DNA of 34,903 bases from Spirochaetales bacterium (GTDB lineage Bacteria; Spirochaetota; Spirochaetia; SZUA-6; JAFGRV01): positions 1-34,903 of the forward strand of contig JAFGKU010000100.1 of the NCBI GenBank assembly GCA_016928415.1, written 5' to 3'. The notes beneath the pieces were generated by a model, which was given only the letters and a program-made list of their open reading frames with translations, did no database searches and was not told the origin of the DNA. The translations under genes were made by a program, and so were the position numbers. Every line of letters starts with the position of its first letter. The first letter of the stretch is position 1. Positions 15,001-22,636 of the stretch are shown here, one piece after another.

Positions 15001-15369
15001 ATGAAAAAACTGAATTGCATAATTTTTTTTATGATGTCTTTACTAATAATATCCGGTTGCGGTGTAAACTACGAGCAGGTAATAGGTAAATGGGAAAGGC
15101 CGGATGGCGGTTATGTACTGGAAATAACCGGTATAAAGGACAATCAGGTCTATGCCAGGTATTTTAATCCCCGACAGATAAATATAGCTAAAAGTGAGAT
15201 CCGGGATTCCAGTGACGGTAAGATAATTTACATTGAATTTGATGATGAAAATTATAAGGGCAGCTTTTATAAACTGATGTATGTGGAGAAAAATAATTTA
15301 TTGATGGGTAAGTATTATGCCGCCCCGGCGGACCAGACGTATAATATTTATTTCCAGAGGATACATTAA
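15001..15369 (+). CDS. Small lipoprotein
   Basis: 122 residues starting at ATG 15001 (upstream AGGTCTGG); the longer in-frame start at 14971 would bury the signal. The N-terminus MKKLNCIIFFMMSLLIISGC is a lipoprotein signal with lipobox ISGC. The mature part is strand-rich and begins IGKWERPDGGYVLEI, a pattern seen in small lipocalin-like or lysozyme-inhibitor-like beta-barrels, but no family can be named. It lies between the MBL gene and the Nudix gene (three bases before the latter) and is probably cotranscribed. Confidence 0.7.
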   Translation: MKKLNCIIFFMMSLLIISGCGVNYEQVIGKWERPDGGYVLEITGIKDNQVYARYFNPRQINIAKSEIRDSSDGKIIYIEFDDENYKGSFYKLMYVEKNNLLMGKYYAAPADQTYNIYFQRIH

Positions 15370-15372
15370 TAT

Positions 15373-15885
15373 ATGATTTTCAGGTACTGTCCCTCGTGCC
15401 GGTCCGGCAGGATTGAGACCCGGGATTCGAAGGAATACCTTTGCGGGGAATGCGGATATGTCTTCTTCTTCAACCCGGCGGCTGCCGTGGCAGCCCTTAT
15501 TTTCAGGGATGAAAAGCTGTTGGTGATCAAACGCAGCAATGATCCGGGCAAAGGGAAACTCGATCTACCGGGCGGTTTCGTTGACCCTGGAGAATCCCTG
15601 GAAGAAGCTCTTGAGCGGGAAGTTCGGGAAGAATTGGATGTTCAAATAACCGAATGCCGTTACCACGCTTCTTTCCCGAATATCTATGAATATAAAGGCA
15701 TCCGGTACAATGTCTGTGACTGTTTTTTTATGGCAGAAATAAGGGATTACCCGGACCGTTTTGATAAATCGGAGATAGAGGAAATCCGTTATGTTGATCC
15801 CGCTGTTTTGAAAGAGAAAGATATTGCTTTCCCGACAAGTTGGTCAGCTATTTCTTTACACCTGAAACAGAGGAGAACTGCATGA
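15373..15885 (+). CDS. Nudix hydrolase with N-terminal zinc ribbon
   Basis: 170 residues. A zinc ribbon (CPSC near residue 6 and CGEC near 24) precedes a Nudix domain. The Nudix box is GGFVDPGESLEEALE followed by REVREELDV: the G, E and REUxEE residues are present, but the Gly that normally follows EEx is Asp. Zinc-ribbon Nudix proteins include NudC-type NADH pyrophosphatases and ADP-ribose/NDP-sugar hydrolases; without the diagnostic NudC motif the substrate is open. The stop codon overlaps the start of the K+ channel gene, so the two are translationally coupled. Confidence 0.85.
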   Translation: MIFRYCPSCRSGRIETRDSKEYLCGECGYVFFFNPAAAVAALIFRDEKLLVIKRSNDPGKGKLDLPGGFVDPGESLEEALEREVREELDVQITECRYHASFPNIYEYKGIRYNVCDCFFMAEIRDYPDRFDKSEIEEIRYVDPAVLKEKDIAFPTSWSAISLHLKQRRTA

Positions 15886-16727
15886 ACTCATCTGTCCCTG
15901 AATCAGTTTCTAAGAGGTTGAAACGCAAAGGATACAGTATCATCTTTGAATCCGACACCTTTACCGGAAAAGCGTTTGACGTGGTGCTTCTCTGGGCTAT
16001 TATATTAAGCGTTCTGGCCGTGATGCTTGAAAGCGTCCAGCTGAGCCAGCCGGAATTTACGAGCGGCCTGCGTGTGCTTGAATGGGTGTTTACCATTCTT
16101 TTTACATTGGAATACATTTCCCGCATACTCGTTGTAGAAAAAAAGGGTAAATATATTTTCAGTTTTTTGGGGATAATCGATTTCCTGGCCGTCATCCCTA
16201 CTTATCTCAGCTTAATTATTCCGGGTTCTCAGTATTTCCTGGTACTCCGGGCTTTACGGTTGTTACGGGTTTTCCGTATTCTCAAATTGACTTATTATAT
16301 CGGCGAAGCGGAGGTGATTGTCCATGCGCTGCGTGCCAGCCGCAGGAAAATCGTCGTTTTTTTAATGGCTGTCCTGAGCCTCGTCATCATCATGGGAACG
16401 ATGATGTACCTTATTGAAGGCCCGGAAAACGGGTTTAAAAATATTCCCGACAGTATTTACTGGGCCGTCGTTACCTTGACAACCGTGGGCTACGGGGATA
16501 TTTCTCCTAAAACATTTTTAGGCAAGGTGATAGCGTCCCTGATCATGATAACAGGTTATGCCATTATCGCCGTTCCAACCGGAATCGTGACCTCGGAGTT
16601 TGTTTCATCGCGGAAAAAGATAATGGGCATTGAAAAAAAAGAGGCAGGCGGTTGTCCCCGCTGTAATCTGGAAGATCATGACATTGATGCCAATTACTGC
16701 AAACGCTGTGGTGAAAAACTGAGGTAA
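15882..16727 (+). CDS. Voltage-gated potassium channel (Kv type) with C-terminal zinc ribbon
   Basis: 281 residues from ATG 15882, which overlaps the Nudix stop as ATGA and has a GAGGAG ribosome site; the frame opens earlier at 15840 without a good site. Six TM segments can be placed. S4 is arginine-rich (LRALRLLRVFRILKLTYY). The pore has the selectivity filter TTVGYGD around residues 200-206. After S6 (IASLIMITGYAIIAVPTGIV) the cytoplasmic tail ends in a compact zinc ribbon (CPRC ... YCKRCGEKLR). The zinc ribbon is a feature of some bacterial Kv channels, but its role is unknown. It converges on the MBL lipoprotein gene with a four-base gap. Confidence 0.92.
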   Translation: MNSSVPESVSKRLKRKGYSIIFESDTFTGKAFDVVLLWAIILSVLAVMLESVQLSQPEFTSGLRVLEWVFTILFTLEYISRILVVEKKGKYIFSFLGIIDFLAVIPTYLSLIIPGSQYFLVLRALRLLRVFRILKLTYYIGEAEVIVHALRASRRKIVVFLMAVLSLVIIMGTMMYLIEGPENGFKNIPDSIYWAVVTLTTVGYGDISPKTFLGKVIASLIMITGYAIIAVPTGIVTSEFVSSRKKIMGIEKKEAGGCPRCNLEDHDIDANYCKRCGEKLR

Positions 16728-16731
16728 TCTG

Positions 16732-17511
16732 TTACCATCCTATTTTTTCCAGGTTCATTAACGCTTTGAAGTCGGGGGCCCGTTTCCCCAGGAAAAGACA
16801 GGATGTTTCCTTGTCCTTTTTGAGGTCCTTATCAAGACGTGCCTCGTTGACTATGACGGCAGGGGCATCCGAACAGGTGCATGAATATTTTTCATTGGCA
16901 AACATTGCCGAATTAAGGTCAATGTGCGTTGGCAGTAGAAGCCTGGGTTTTACCTGGTCCATGAGGTTGAAGCCCTTTTTATTGTAAAAGGACATGGAAC
17001 TAAAGTTATTGGCAAGCTGTGAAATGGCTATGTCCACCTTCCCGATAATCTCCAGCTGTTGAGGATTTAATGCATCCTGACCGATGTCCCCGAAATGAAC
17101 GATGCGCAGACCGCCCATGTCTATGACAAAAATATAATTGCTCCCGCCTTCCGGCAGGAGAGGCAGGTTGGCATTATGTGCCGAGGCTATGGACCTGATC
17201 CTTACGTCCGGCAGCGTGAGTTCCGCTTCCCTCATCATTATTTTGGTTCCCTTGAAGGACTCGACAAAATTATTATTGTAATGGTCCGTATGGGAATGGG
17301 TGGTCAACAGTACGTCCTTTTCCGTTGCGGGCCGGGATAAGAGGGCCGGGTCATACACGTCAATGAGAACCCTTGTACCCTCCGGACTTGTGAGTTCGAA
17401 CTGGGCGTTTTCTTCATAACATAATTTTACCCCGGACGGTCCGAATATAAAGCAGGAACCAAGTGCTGATATCGACATAATGACAAGAATACCAAGGATT
17501 AGCCGTTTCAT
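16732..17511 (-). CDS. MBL-fold lipoprotein (UlaG-like hydrolase)
   Basis: 259 residues with an excellent ribosome site (AAGGAG). The N-terminus MKRLILGILVIMSISALGSC is a lipoprotein signal (lipobox ALGSC), placing the enzyme outside the cytoplasm. The metallo-beta-lactamase motif is THSHTDHY, with further candidate ligands in ASAHNANL, HFGDIGQD and the late LLLPTHIDL. The shape resembles UlaG/L-ascorbate-6-phosphate lactonase-like MBL proteins, whose exported lipoprotein versions are uncharacterised. It follows the small secreted-protein gene by 30 bases and is probably in an operon with it. Confidence 0.8.
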   Translation of the reverse strand: MKRLILGILVIMSISALGSCFIFGPSGVKLCYEENAQFELTSPEGTRVLIDVYDPALLSRPATEKDVLLTTHSHTDHYNNNFVESFKGTKIMMREAELTLPDVRIRSIASAHNANLPLLPEGGSNYIFVIDMGGLRIVHFGDIGQDALNPQQLEIIGKVDIAISQLANNFSSMSFYNKKGFNLMDQVKPRLLLPTHIDLNSAMFANEKYSCTCSDAPAVIVNEARLDKDLKKDKETSCLFLGKRAPDFKALMNLEKIGW

Positions 17512-17541
17512 GGGGTTCTCCTTTTTTAATTAAATTTGTTT

Positions 17542-18033
17542 TTAATACAATAATGAGGAAGTGTGCTTATTATATTCAGGCAAACCGTTACATATATAAT
17601 AAACATCGACTAAAAGGGCACCACCCTTCTTTTTCAGTATGAATATGCGTTTAAAATTTTTATTGTCGAGGACCAGGCTGGAAGCGCCTTTATTCCCATG
17701 CCTTTTGGCTGCTTCGCTCGAAGGAATGATTCCTGTAAAACCGACTACCAGCTGGTTTTTTTCGTTATCATAGATGGGGTCCAGCGCAACGCTGCCGGCA
17801 TTCATGTAGGCTATCATGATTTCCCCTGTATCGGGGTCCATGCCGTAGCCGGGCTGGAGTATTTCCATCATATAGGTATTGTTATCCTGGTTTAACGTGA
17901 TCACAACTTTCCCGATATCGGATAACTTTTCATCTTCAGTGTTTTCCTCCCATTCACCAACAAAGCCCCTGTCCTCGGAAAAAACCGGGAGAGGCATAAA
18001 AATGATAATAATTAAAATAAATAAATATCTCAT
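17542..18033 (-). CDS. Small secreted protein
   Basis: 163 residues from the ATG at 18033, which has a GGAG site and begins directly with a signal peptide (MRYLFILIIIIFMPLPVFSEDRG); the in-frame start at 18072 would add 13 unneeded residues. The mature part starts VGEWEENTEDEK and continues as short strands with charged loops, including LDPIYDNEKNQLVVGFTG. I do not recognise the family; the opening (V/I)G.WE is shared with the small lipoprotein at 15001. Candidate promoter boxes TTGCTT and TATTTT (17 apart) lie just upstream on the minus strand. Confidence 0.65.
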   Translation of the reverse strand: MRYLFILIIIIFMPLPVFSEDRGFVGEWEENTEDEKLSDIGKVVITLNQDNNTYMMEILQPGYGMDPDTGEIMIAYMNAGSVALDPIYDNEKNQLVVGFTGIIPSSEAAKRHGNKGASSLVLDNKNFKRIFILKKKGGALLVDVYYICNGLPEYNKHTSSLLY

Positions 18034-18109
18034 TATATTCTCCAAATGTGTGATGCTTAAAAAATAATGCAAGCCGGTCAGGAAAGCAAGAATAATATTT
18101 CATGGGAAT

Positions 18110-18140
18110 AAAAAAGCCGCCGGGGTTTAAGCCGGCGGCT
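18110..18140 (-). terminator. Rho-independent terminator of the GH16 gene
   Basis: On the minus strand an AGCCGCCGG / CCGGCGGC stem (18140-18132 with 18123-18116; loop about eight bases) is followed by TTTTT (18115-18111) and TATTCC. It is 24 bases after the GH16 stop codon. The eight GC pairs make it one of the strongest terminators in the window. Confidence 0.9.
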
Positions 18141-18163
18141 GTGAGTACCTGTGGGTTATTCGT

Positions 18164-20494
18164 CTATTTTTGTGAGACCCTGACATAGTCCACGTACATG
18201 TACATAGGGAATGCGCCCGCATCAACGGCACCGCCAAGTGTGCCGCCGATGGCCATATTGAGTATGAGGTAGAACGGTTTGTGGAATTCTTCAAGATGGG
18301 ACGGTGTGATATCGATGATATGGGTCTGGACACCGTCAACGAGCCACTTCATGTAGGTGGCATCCCATTCAAGTGAATATACCTTGTAGACATTGACATC
18401 GCCGTAGTACGCAGCGTCATTACCGTAATTCGCGTTCTGGGTGCCGTCCCACGGGTAAACGCCGATGCGGTTGTCCCAGAAGCAGTTGGCAAAGCCCGTC
18501 GTGCTGGCCGCGACATGTTCACAGATGTCAACTTCGCCACAGCTGGCCCAGTTGGTGACCATGACATCGTAGTAGGAGGACGATGGATTGTAATTACTCG
18601 TGTATGAACCGTCCGAAGAGGCTCCCAGCATCCAGAAGGCACACCAGTTCCCCTGGCCTTTCGGAAGCCTGATTCTTGCTTCAATTTTTCCGTACGTCCA
18701 CGAGTGTTTGCCCTGTGTTGTGACGCGTCCGGATTTCTGGTACCAGTCTCTTCCTCCCACGTTATAGTAGGGTGTGGTGGAATAATCGGCGCGGAGGACA
18801 AGGTTCCCGCCCTGGACATAGCTGTTTTCTGGTCTGTACCATTCCCATTCACCATTGCCCCATCCCTGGAAGTCGGGGATGCCTGTATTGTAACCGTTCC
18901 CTACATGGTAGTTCCAGTTGGCTGAATTGGGCTGGCCATCGACGTCGAAATTATCCTCCCAGACGACCCGCCATCCACCAACGGGGGTTGCCGTAGGTGC
19001 CGGTGTCCATGTCGGTGTCGGCGTGGAAGTGCGGGTGGGTGTGGCCGTGTTCTGCTGGGGAGTTGTCGGGGTGGCCGTGTTGGTGTTGGAGCCCTGAACG
19101 CCGTATATGGCCCATTCGGAAAGCTGCAGGATCGTGCCTGAGTTGTTTGTCATGTTCAGGCGGTAATAGGTATAGCTTGAAACATTGCTGAACGAGAAAC
19201 TCCTTGTCTGGAACCGGTTGGGGAAATCCTCACCGCTCCGGCTGTCAAGGGTTGCCCAGGTGGATCCATTGTTCGATCCCTGGAAAGTCCATGTGTAGGG
19301 ATCCCTTTCGGCTGCATCATTAGCGGAACTTATATCATACCTTGTTACAACGTATCCGGTGCCAATCTGGTATTGGACCCATCCGGAGGCATGGAAGGTT
19401 AAGTACTTTGTGGATGTCGTATTGTCAATGAGTTTATCTATTTCCTCATTTGTGGGTGAATCATAATACTGGGCCGAAACGGTTCCGCCCAGGTTGGTTA
19501 TGTCCGTGAGTGTTGCCGGTTGTGTCGGGGTAGGTGTGGCCGTATTTTGCTGCGGGGTTGTCGGGGTAGCAGTGTTGGTGTTGGACCCCGGCACGCCGTA
19601 TATGGCCAGTTCAGACAACTGGAGGATCGAACCAGAATTGTTCGTCATGTTCAGGCGGTAATAGGTAAAGCTTGATGAATTGCTGAACGAGAAACTCCGT
19701 GTCTGGAACCGGTTGGGGAAATCTTCGCCGCTTCGGGTGTCGAGAGTTGTCCAGGTAGATCCATTGTTTGATCCCTGGAAAGTCCATGTGTAAGGATCCC
19801 TCTCAGCTGCGTCATTGGCTGAACTTATATCATACCGTGTGACAACATATCCGGTACTTATCTGGTACTGGACCCATCCGGAGGTATGGAAGGTCAAGTA
19901 TTTCGTGGATGTCGTATTGTCAACGAGCTTATCTATTTCCTCGTTTGTGGGAGAATCGTAATACTGGGCTGAAACAGTGCCCCCCAGGTTGGTTATGTCT
20001 GTAAGGCTTGAGCCGGGTGTGGGTGTCGGTGTCGGTGTGGAAACGCCTGTACTGGCAAAGCTGAACCAGTTTATGTTCCATCCGGTCTGGTTTGCATAGA
20101 TGCGAATTGTCTGGTTACCGCCTGGCAATGTAGCGGTTCCCGTTACGGTTGTCCATGTCTGCCAGCCGCCGGTTGCGGCGAAGCTCACCGTGTTATATGT
20201 AGCGCCGTTTATCTGCAGTGATAAACCGCCCCCCGAACTGAGACTGGCAACGCGGTAAGATACGTTATACGTTCCCGCCGTAATGTTCACCGAATATTCC
20301 ATCCAGTCGCCGGCCTCGATCCATCCGACATTCGTGCCGCCTTCCGAGCAGGCTTCCGTCTGTATTCCGCTCATGGAGGAATAGTTTTCGGCTTCGATCT
20401 GGCCCGGGATGGCGTATGTTTGTGCAGAAAGACTTACGGGGAGAATTATCAGAAAACACGTTATAAAATAAAGTAACATTTTTTTTAAGATCAT
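18164..20494 (-). CDS. Secreted multidomain GH16 endo-beta-glucanase with CBM6 and two tandem discoidin-like modules
   Basis: 776 residues with an AAGGAG ribosome site. Order: signal peptide (1-24); CBM6-like module (about 28-147, IPGQIEAENYSSMSG ... NINWFSFA); TP linker; F5/8-type/CBM32-like module 1 (about 164-301); linker with TPTTPQQNTATP; near-identical module 2 (about 329-466); TP linker; GH16 catalytic domain (about 505-776). The catalytic motif is EVDICE, with nucleophile Glu654, Asp656 and acid/base Glu659; WEDNFDVDG at the start and MYVDYVRV at the end are typical of laminarinase/beta-1,3(1,4)-glucanase subfamilies. Expected role: extracellular hydrolysis of laminarin- or lichenan-like glucans. 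No cell-surface anchor seen. It has its own terminator and a long upstream region with a short leader ORF. Confidence 0.9.
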   Translation of the reverse strand: MILKKMLLYFITCFLIILPVSLSAQTYAIPGQIEAENYSSMSGIQTEACSEGGTNVGWIEAGDWMEYSVNITAGTYNVSYRVASLSSGGGLSLQINGATYNTVSFAATGGWQTWTTVTGTATLPGGNQTIRIYANQTGWNINWFSFASTGVSTPTPTPTPGSSLTDITNLGGTVSAQYYDSPTNEEIDKLVDNTTSTKYLTFHTSGWVQYQISTGYVVTRYDISSANDAAERDPYTWTFQGSNNGSTWTTLDTRSGEDFPNRFQTRSFSFSNSSSFTYYRLNMTNNSGSILQLSELAIYGVPGSNTNTATPTTPQQNTATPTPTQPATLTDITNLGGTVSAQYYDSPTNEEIDKLIDNTTSTKYLTFHASGWVQYQIGTGYVVTRYDISSANDAAERDPYTWTFQGSNNGSTWATLDSRSGEDFPNRFQTRSFSFSNVSSYTYYRLNMTNNSGTILQLSEWAIYGVQGSNTNTATPTTPQQNTATPTRTSTPTPTWTPAPTATPVGGWRVVWEDNFDVDGQPNSANWNYHVGNGYNTGIPDFQGWGNGEWEWYRPENSYVQGGNLVLRADYSTTPYYNVGGRDWYQKSGRVTTQGKHSWTYGKIEARIRLPKGQGNWCAFWMLGASSDGSYTSNYNPSSSYYDVMVTNWASCGEVDICEHVAASTTGFANCFWDNRIGVYPWDGTQNANYGNDAAYYGDVNVYKVYSLEWDATYMKWLVDGVQTHIIDITPSHLEEFHKPFYLILNMAIGGTLGGAVDAGAFPMYMYVDYVRVSQK
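19060..20005. repeat. 495-bp tandem duplication inside the GH16 gene
   Basis: Two successive copies of a discoidin-like module plus part of its linker, with a period of 165 codons (copy A about 19511-20005, copy B about 19060-19510). The encoded modules are nearly identical; the few differences (e.g. ISTGYV/IGTGYV, TLDTRSG/TLDSRSG) are mostly conservative. This points to a fairly recent in-frame duplication or continuing gene conversion. Confidence 0.85.
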
Positions 20495-20553
20495 TTTATC
20501 TCCTTTAAATTAATTTTATCAAATATTATGCGAACAGTTTCATTTAAAAGTTT

Positions 20554-20577
20554 TTAGATATAGCCGGATTTATACAT
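20554..20577 (-). other. Seven-codon leader ORF upstream of the GH16 gene
   Basis: ATG TAT AAA TCC GGC TAT ATC TAA encodes MYKSGYI and is preceded by AAAGGAGGATAACC, a better ribosome site than most genes here have. It ends about 60 bases before the GH16 ATG. It could be a leader peptide that tunes GH16 translation, or the degraded start of a lost gene. No attenuator hairpin was obvious. Confidence 0.35.
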
Positions 20578-20634
20578 GGTTATCCTCCTTTTGTTTTCCC
20601 TTTCAAAATATTTTGCCTGCAAGTGTGATGAATA

Positions 20635-20648
20635 TGAATACGTTTACA
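20635..20648. promoter_or_regulatory. Possible LacI-family-like operator upstream of GH16
   Basis: TGAATACGTTTACA is an imperfect palindrome around a central CG, one base off the CcpA/LacI-type consensus TGWAARCGNTWNCA. It lies about 140 bases upstream of a glycan-degrading gene, where a sugar-responsive repressor would make sense. A single short match in an AT-rich region can be chance. Confidence 0.25.
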
Positions 20649-20950
20649 TTTTTAAGATAATTAGGGATTGGTATATTCCCCTGCAATGGTGTAATATCTT
20701 GGCTGGTTCCAAGATGGTTCTTCTGTGAGACATTTTGTTTTTCCCCTGCCTTTACTTCCGAATACGAAAATAAAGATCTATAACTAGGATTGTAATACGA
20801 ATATCTGAAAAAAGCAACAAAAATCTAAAACATCCAATCTGTTTGATCAATTAGGTAAAGTATGCATTTCTGATAAAACCCAGCTGGTGTCTTACTTGAT
20901 AATAAAACAATGAAAATTCCCAATGCAGTGTGCCGGGAAAATTCTCTTTA
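20649..20950. other. Intergenic region with no recognisable gene
   Basis: AT-rich sequence between the GH16 upstream region and the tup promoter. Neither strand has a convincing ORF with a ribosome site. A short stem (TCTTGG/CCAAGA, about 20697-20714) has no U-tract. The GH16 promoter should be near 20600-20700 on the minus strand but no pair of boxes is convincing. Confidence 0.5.
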
Positions 20951-20979
20951 TTGACCATGATTTTTTGTTGTAGTATAAA
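20951..20979 (+). promoter_or_regulatory. Promoter of the tupABC operon
   Basis: TTGACC (20951-20956), 17-base spacer, TATAAA (20974-20979). Transcription from about 20986 would give a leader of roughly 137 bases that contains the structured element ahead of tupA. Confidence 0.75.
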
Positions 20980-20999
20980 TGCTGTAACAATAACTCCGA

Positions 21000-21116
21000 A
21001 CTGTCACCCTAAAGAGGTCACAATTCATCAAGTAACCTCCACGGTAATCAGTCGCAGGCTAAAAGGCTTAAGGGCCGGCAAGGAAACGTGCCGACCTCCC
21101 GTATTTTGGAAAGGAG
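21000..21116 (+). ncRNA. Structured tupA leader, candidate Moco/Tuco-type riboswitch
   Basis: The leader has several paired elements: ACGG (21041-21044) with CCGT (21099-21102) as a closing helix; a small hairpin AGGCU-AAAA-GGCUU (21056-21069, with wobble pairs); and a hairpin CGGCA/TGCCG (21076-21080 with 21089-21093) capped by a GAAA loop (21083-21086) closed by G-C. ACCTCC occurs at 21035-21040 and again at 21094-21099; CTCC of the second copy can pair with GGAG of the tupA ribosome site (21113-21116), giving a way to hide the site. A GNRA-capped hairpin followed by CCTCCC resembles my memory of the molybdenum/tungsten-cofactor riboswitch (Rfam RF01055), and control of a tungstate importer fits. 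The assignment is by eye only. Confidence 0.45.
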
Positions 21117-21122
21117 AAGAAA

Positions 21123-21956
21123 ATGAAGAAAATACTCTGCATTGGAATTATTTTGTTTCTTGCTTTTGGTGTCGGCTTGTTCGCAACCGGCAGCGGTGAA
21201 AAAGAGATGCCGGCCAATCCACGGATTAAAATGGCTACAACGACCAGCACGGAAAACAGCGGTCTCCTCGATTATCTGCTCCCCGTGTTTAAGGAAAAGA
21301 CGGGATATTCCGTGGATGTCATTGCCGTCGGTACCGGAGCGGCGCTTGAATTGGGCGCCAAAGGGGATGTGGATGTGGTGTTTGTGCATGCCAGATCAAA
21401 AGAAGATGAGTTTGTCGCGGCAGGTAACGGGATTAACAGGAAAGACGTCATGCACAATGATTTTGTCATTATCGGGCCGAAAAGTGACCCGGCAGGTATC
21501 AAAAGTATGAAGGATGCCGCCGGGGCATTGTCCAGAATCGCCACATCCGAAGCGGATTTTGTATCCAGGGGCGATAAATCCGGGACGCATGTTAAGGAAC
21601 GCGAGCTGTGGAAGAAAGCCGGCATCGACCCTTCGGGAATATGGTACAAGGAAGCGGGCCAGGGAATGGGCGCCGTCATCATGATGACCAACGACATGCA
21701 GGGTTATACGATAGCGGACAGGGGTACGTATATTGCCATGCGCGACAAGGTGGACCTTGTGGCGCTGGTTGAGGGGGATCCTGTCCTTTTCAATCCCTAT
21801 GGAATTATTGCCGTGAATCCGGAAAAATACGAACATGTCAATTTCGAAGGGGCCATGGCCCTTGAGAACTGGATTGTCAGTGAGGAAGGGCAGTCACTGA
21901 TCGCCGCCTACAAGATAAAAGGTGACCAGCTTTTTTATCCTGACGCCGATAAATAA
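21123..21956 (+). CDS. tupA: Tungstate ABC transporter substrate-binding protein
   Basis: 277 residues with a strong ribosome site (AAAGGAG). A signal peptide ends near residue 20-22 (LAFGVGLFATGSGEKE); the mature start is like that of spirochaete secreted proteins but lacks a lipobox Cys, so it may be released by signal peptidase I rather than lipidated. The oxyanion-binding TTTST motif of TupA is present at about residues 39-43 and is followed by ENSGLLDYLLPVFKEKTG, which is diagnostic of the TupA/WtpA-unrelated tungstate family (PstS-like type II fold). Later blocks VDVVFVHARSKEDEFV, FVSRGDKSGTHVKE and MQGYTIADRGTY also fit. Its role is high-affinity tungstate capture outside the membrane for delivery to TupB. 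It leads the operon. Confidence 0.92.
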   Translation: MKKILCIGIILFLAFGVGLFATGSGEKEMPANPRIKMATTTSTENSGLLDYLLPVFKEKTGYSVDVIAVGTGAALELGAKGDVDVVFVHARSKEDEFVAAGNGINRKDVMHNDFVIIGPKSDPAGIKSMKDAAGALSRIATSEADFVSRGDKSGTHVKERELWKKAGIDPSGIWYKEAGQGMGAVIMMTNDMQGYTIADRGTYIAMRDKVDLVALVEGDPVLFNPYGIIAVNPEKYEHVNFEGAMALENWIVSEEGQSLIAAYKIKGDQLFYPDADK

Positions 21957-21958
21957 AC

Positions 21959-22636
21959 ATGGAATCCTTTGGCCGGGCATTTCAGTTAATATTCAGCGGG
22001 AACAGGGAAGTGTTCACCATCGTTTTCACTTCCCTGTATATTTCCATTATTTCAACAGGCGTCACCGCCTGCCTGGGCATCCCGGCCGGAATTCTGCTTC
22101 ACTTTAATACATTCCCCTTTAAACGCGGCCTGGTGGCAGTCATCAATGCCCTCTTGGCCCTTCCCACAGTTGTTGTGGGGCTGCTGGTGTTTTCCCTGAT
22201 TTCACGGTCAGGTCCGCTGGGTTCGCTGAATATACTTTTCAGTCCATGGGCCATCGTGATGGGGCAGGTGGTCCTGTCTTTTCCGATCATGGTTTCCCTT
22301 GTTTATTCGGGATTATCCAAGGTGGACGGACGCTTTTACGAAACGCTTGTCACTTTGGGTGCAAAAGGAAGGAACGTCCTTGCCGCAACGTTGATAGAGG
22401 CCCGTTTTGTCATTCTTTCCGCCGTTCTTGCCGGATTCGGGAGGGTGATAGGCGAGGTAGGCGTCTCCATGATGTTGGGTGGTAATATCCGCTGGTACAC
22501 CCGCACAATGACCACCAGTATTGCCCTTGAATCAAGCAAGGGGGAATTTTCCCAGGCGCTGGCCCTGGGTGTTATTCTTGTTACTATTGCATTGTTAGTA
22601 AATGGAATAATACATACCTTGGTGAAAGAGAGATAA
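21959..22636 (+). CDS. tupB: Tungstate ABC transporter permease
   Basis: 225 residues starting two bases after the tupA stop. Five or so TM segments; the cytoplasmic EAA-type coupling loop is recognisable in YETLVTLGAKGRNVLAATLIEA, and GEVGVSMMLGGNIRWYTRTMTTSIAL is a typical TupB/ModB-like end segment. It forms the membrane channel, taking the oxyanion from TupA and driven by the TupC ATPase. Its stop codon abuts the tupC ATG directly. Confidence 0.92.
   Translation: MESFGRAFQLIFSGNREVFTIVFTSLYISIISTGVTACLGIPAGILLHFNTFPFKRGLVAVINALLALPTVVVGLLVFSLISRSGPLGSLNILFSPWAIVMGQVVLSFPIMVSLVYSGLSKVDGRFYETLVTLGAKGRNVLAATLIEARFVILSAVLAGFGRVIGEVGVSMMLGGNIRWYTRTMTTSIALESSKGEFSQALALGVILVTIALLVNGIIHTLVKER

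Noticed and set aside
20697-20714. Terminator in the GH16/tup intergenic region.
   Set aside because: The TCTTGG/CCAAGA stem has no T-tract on either side.
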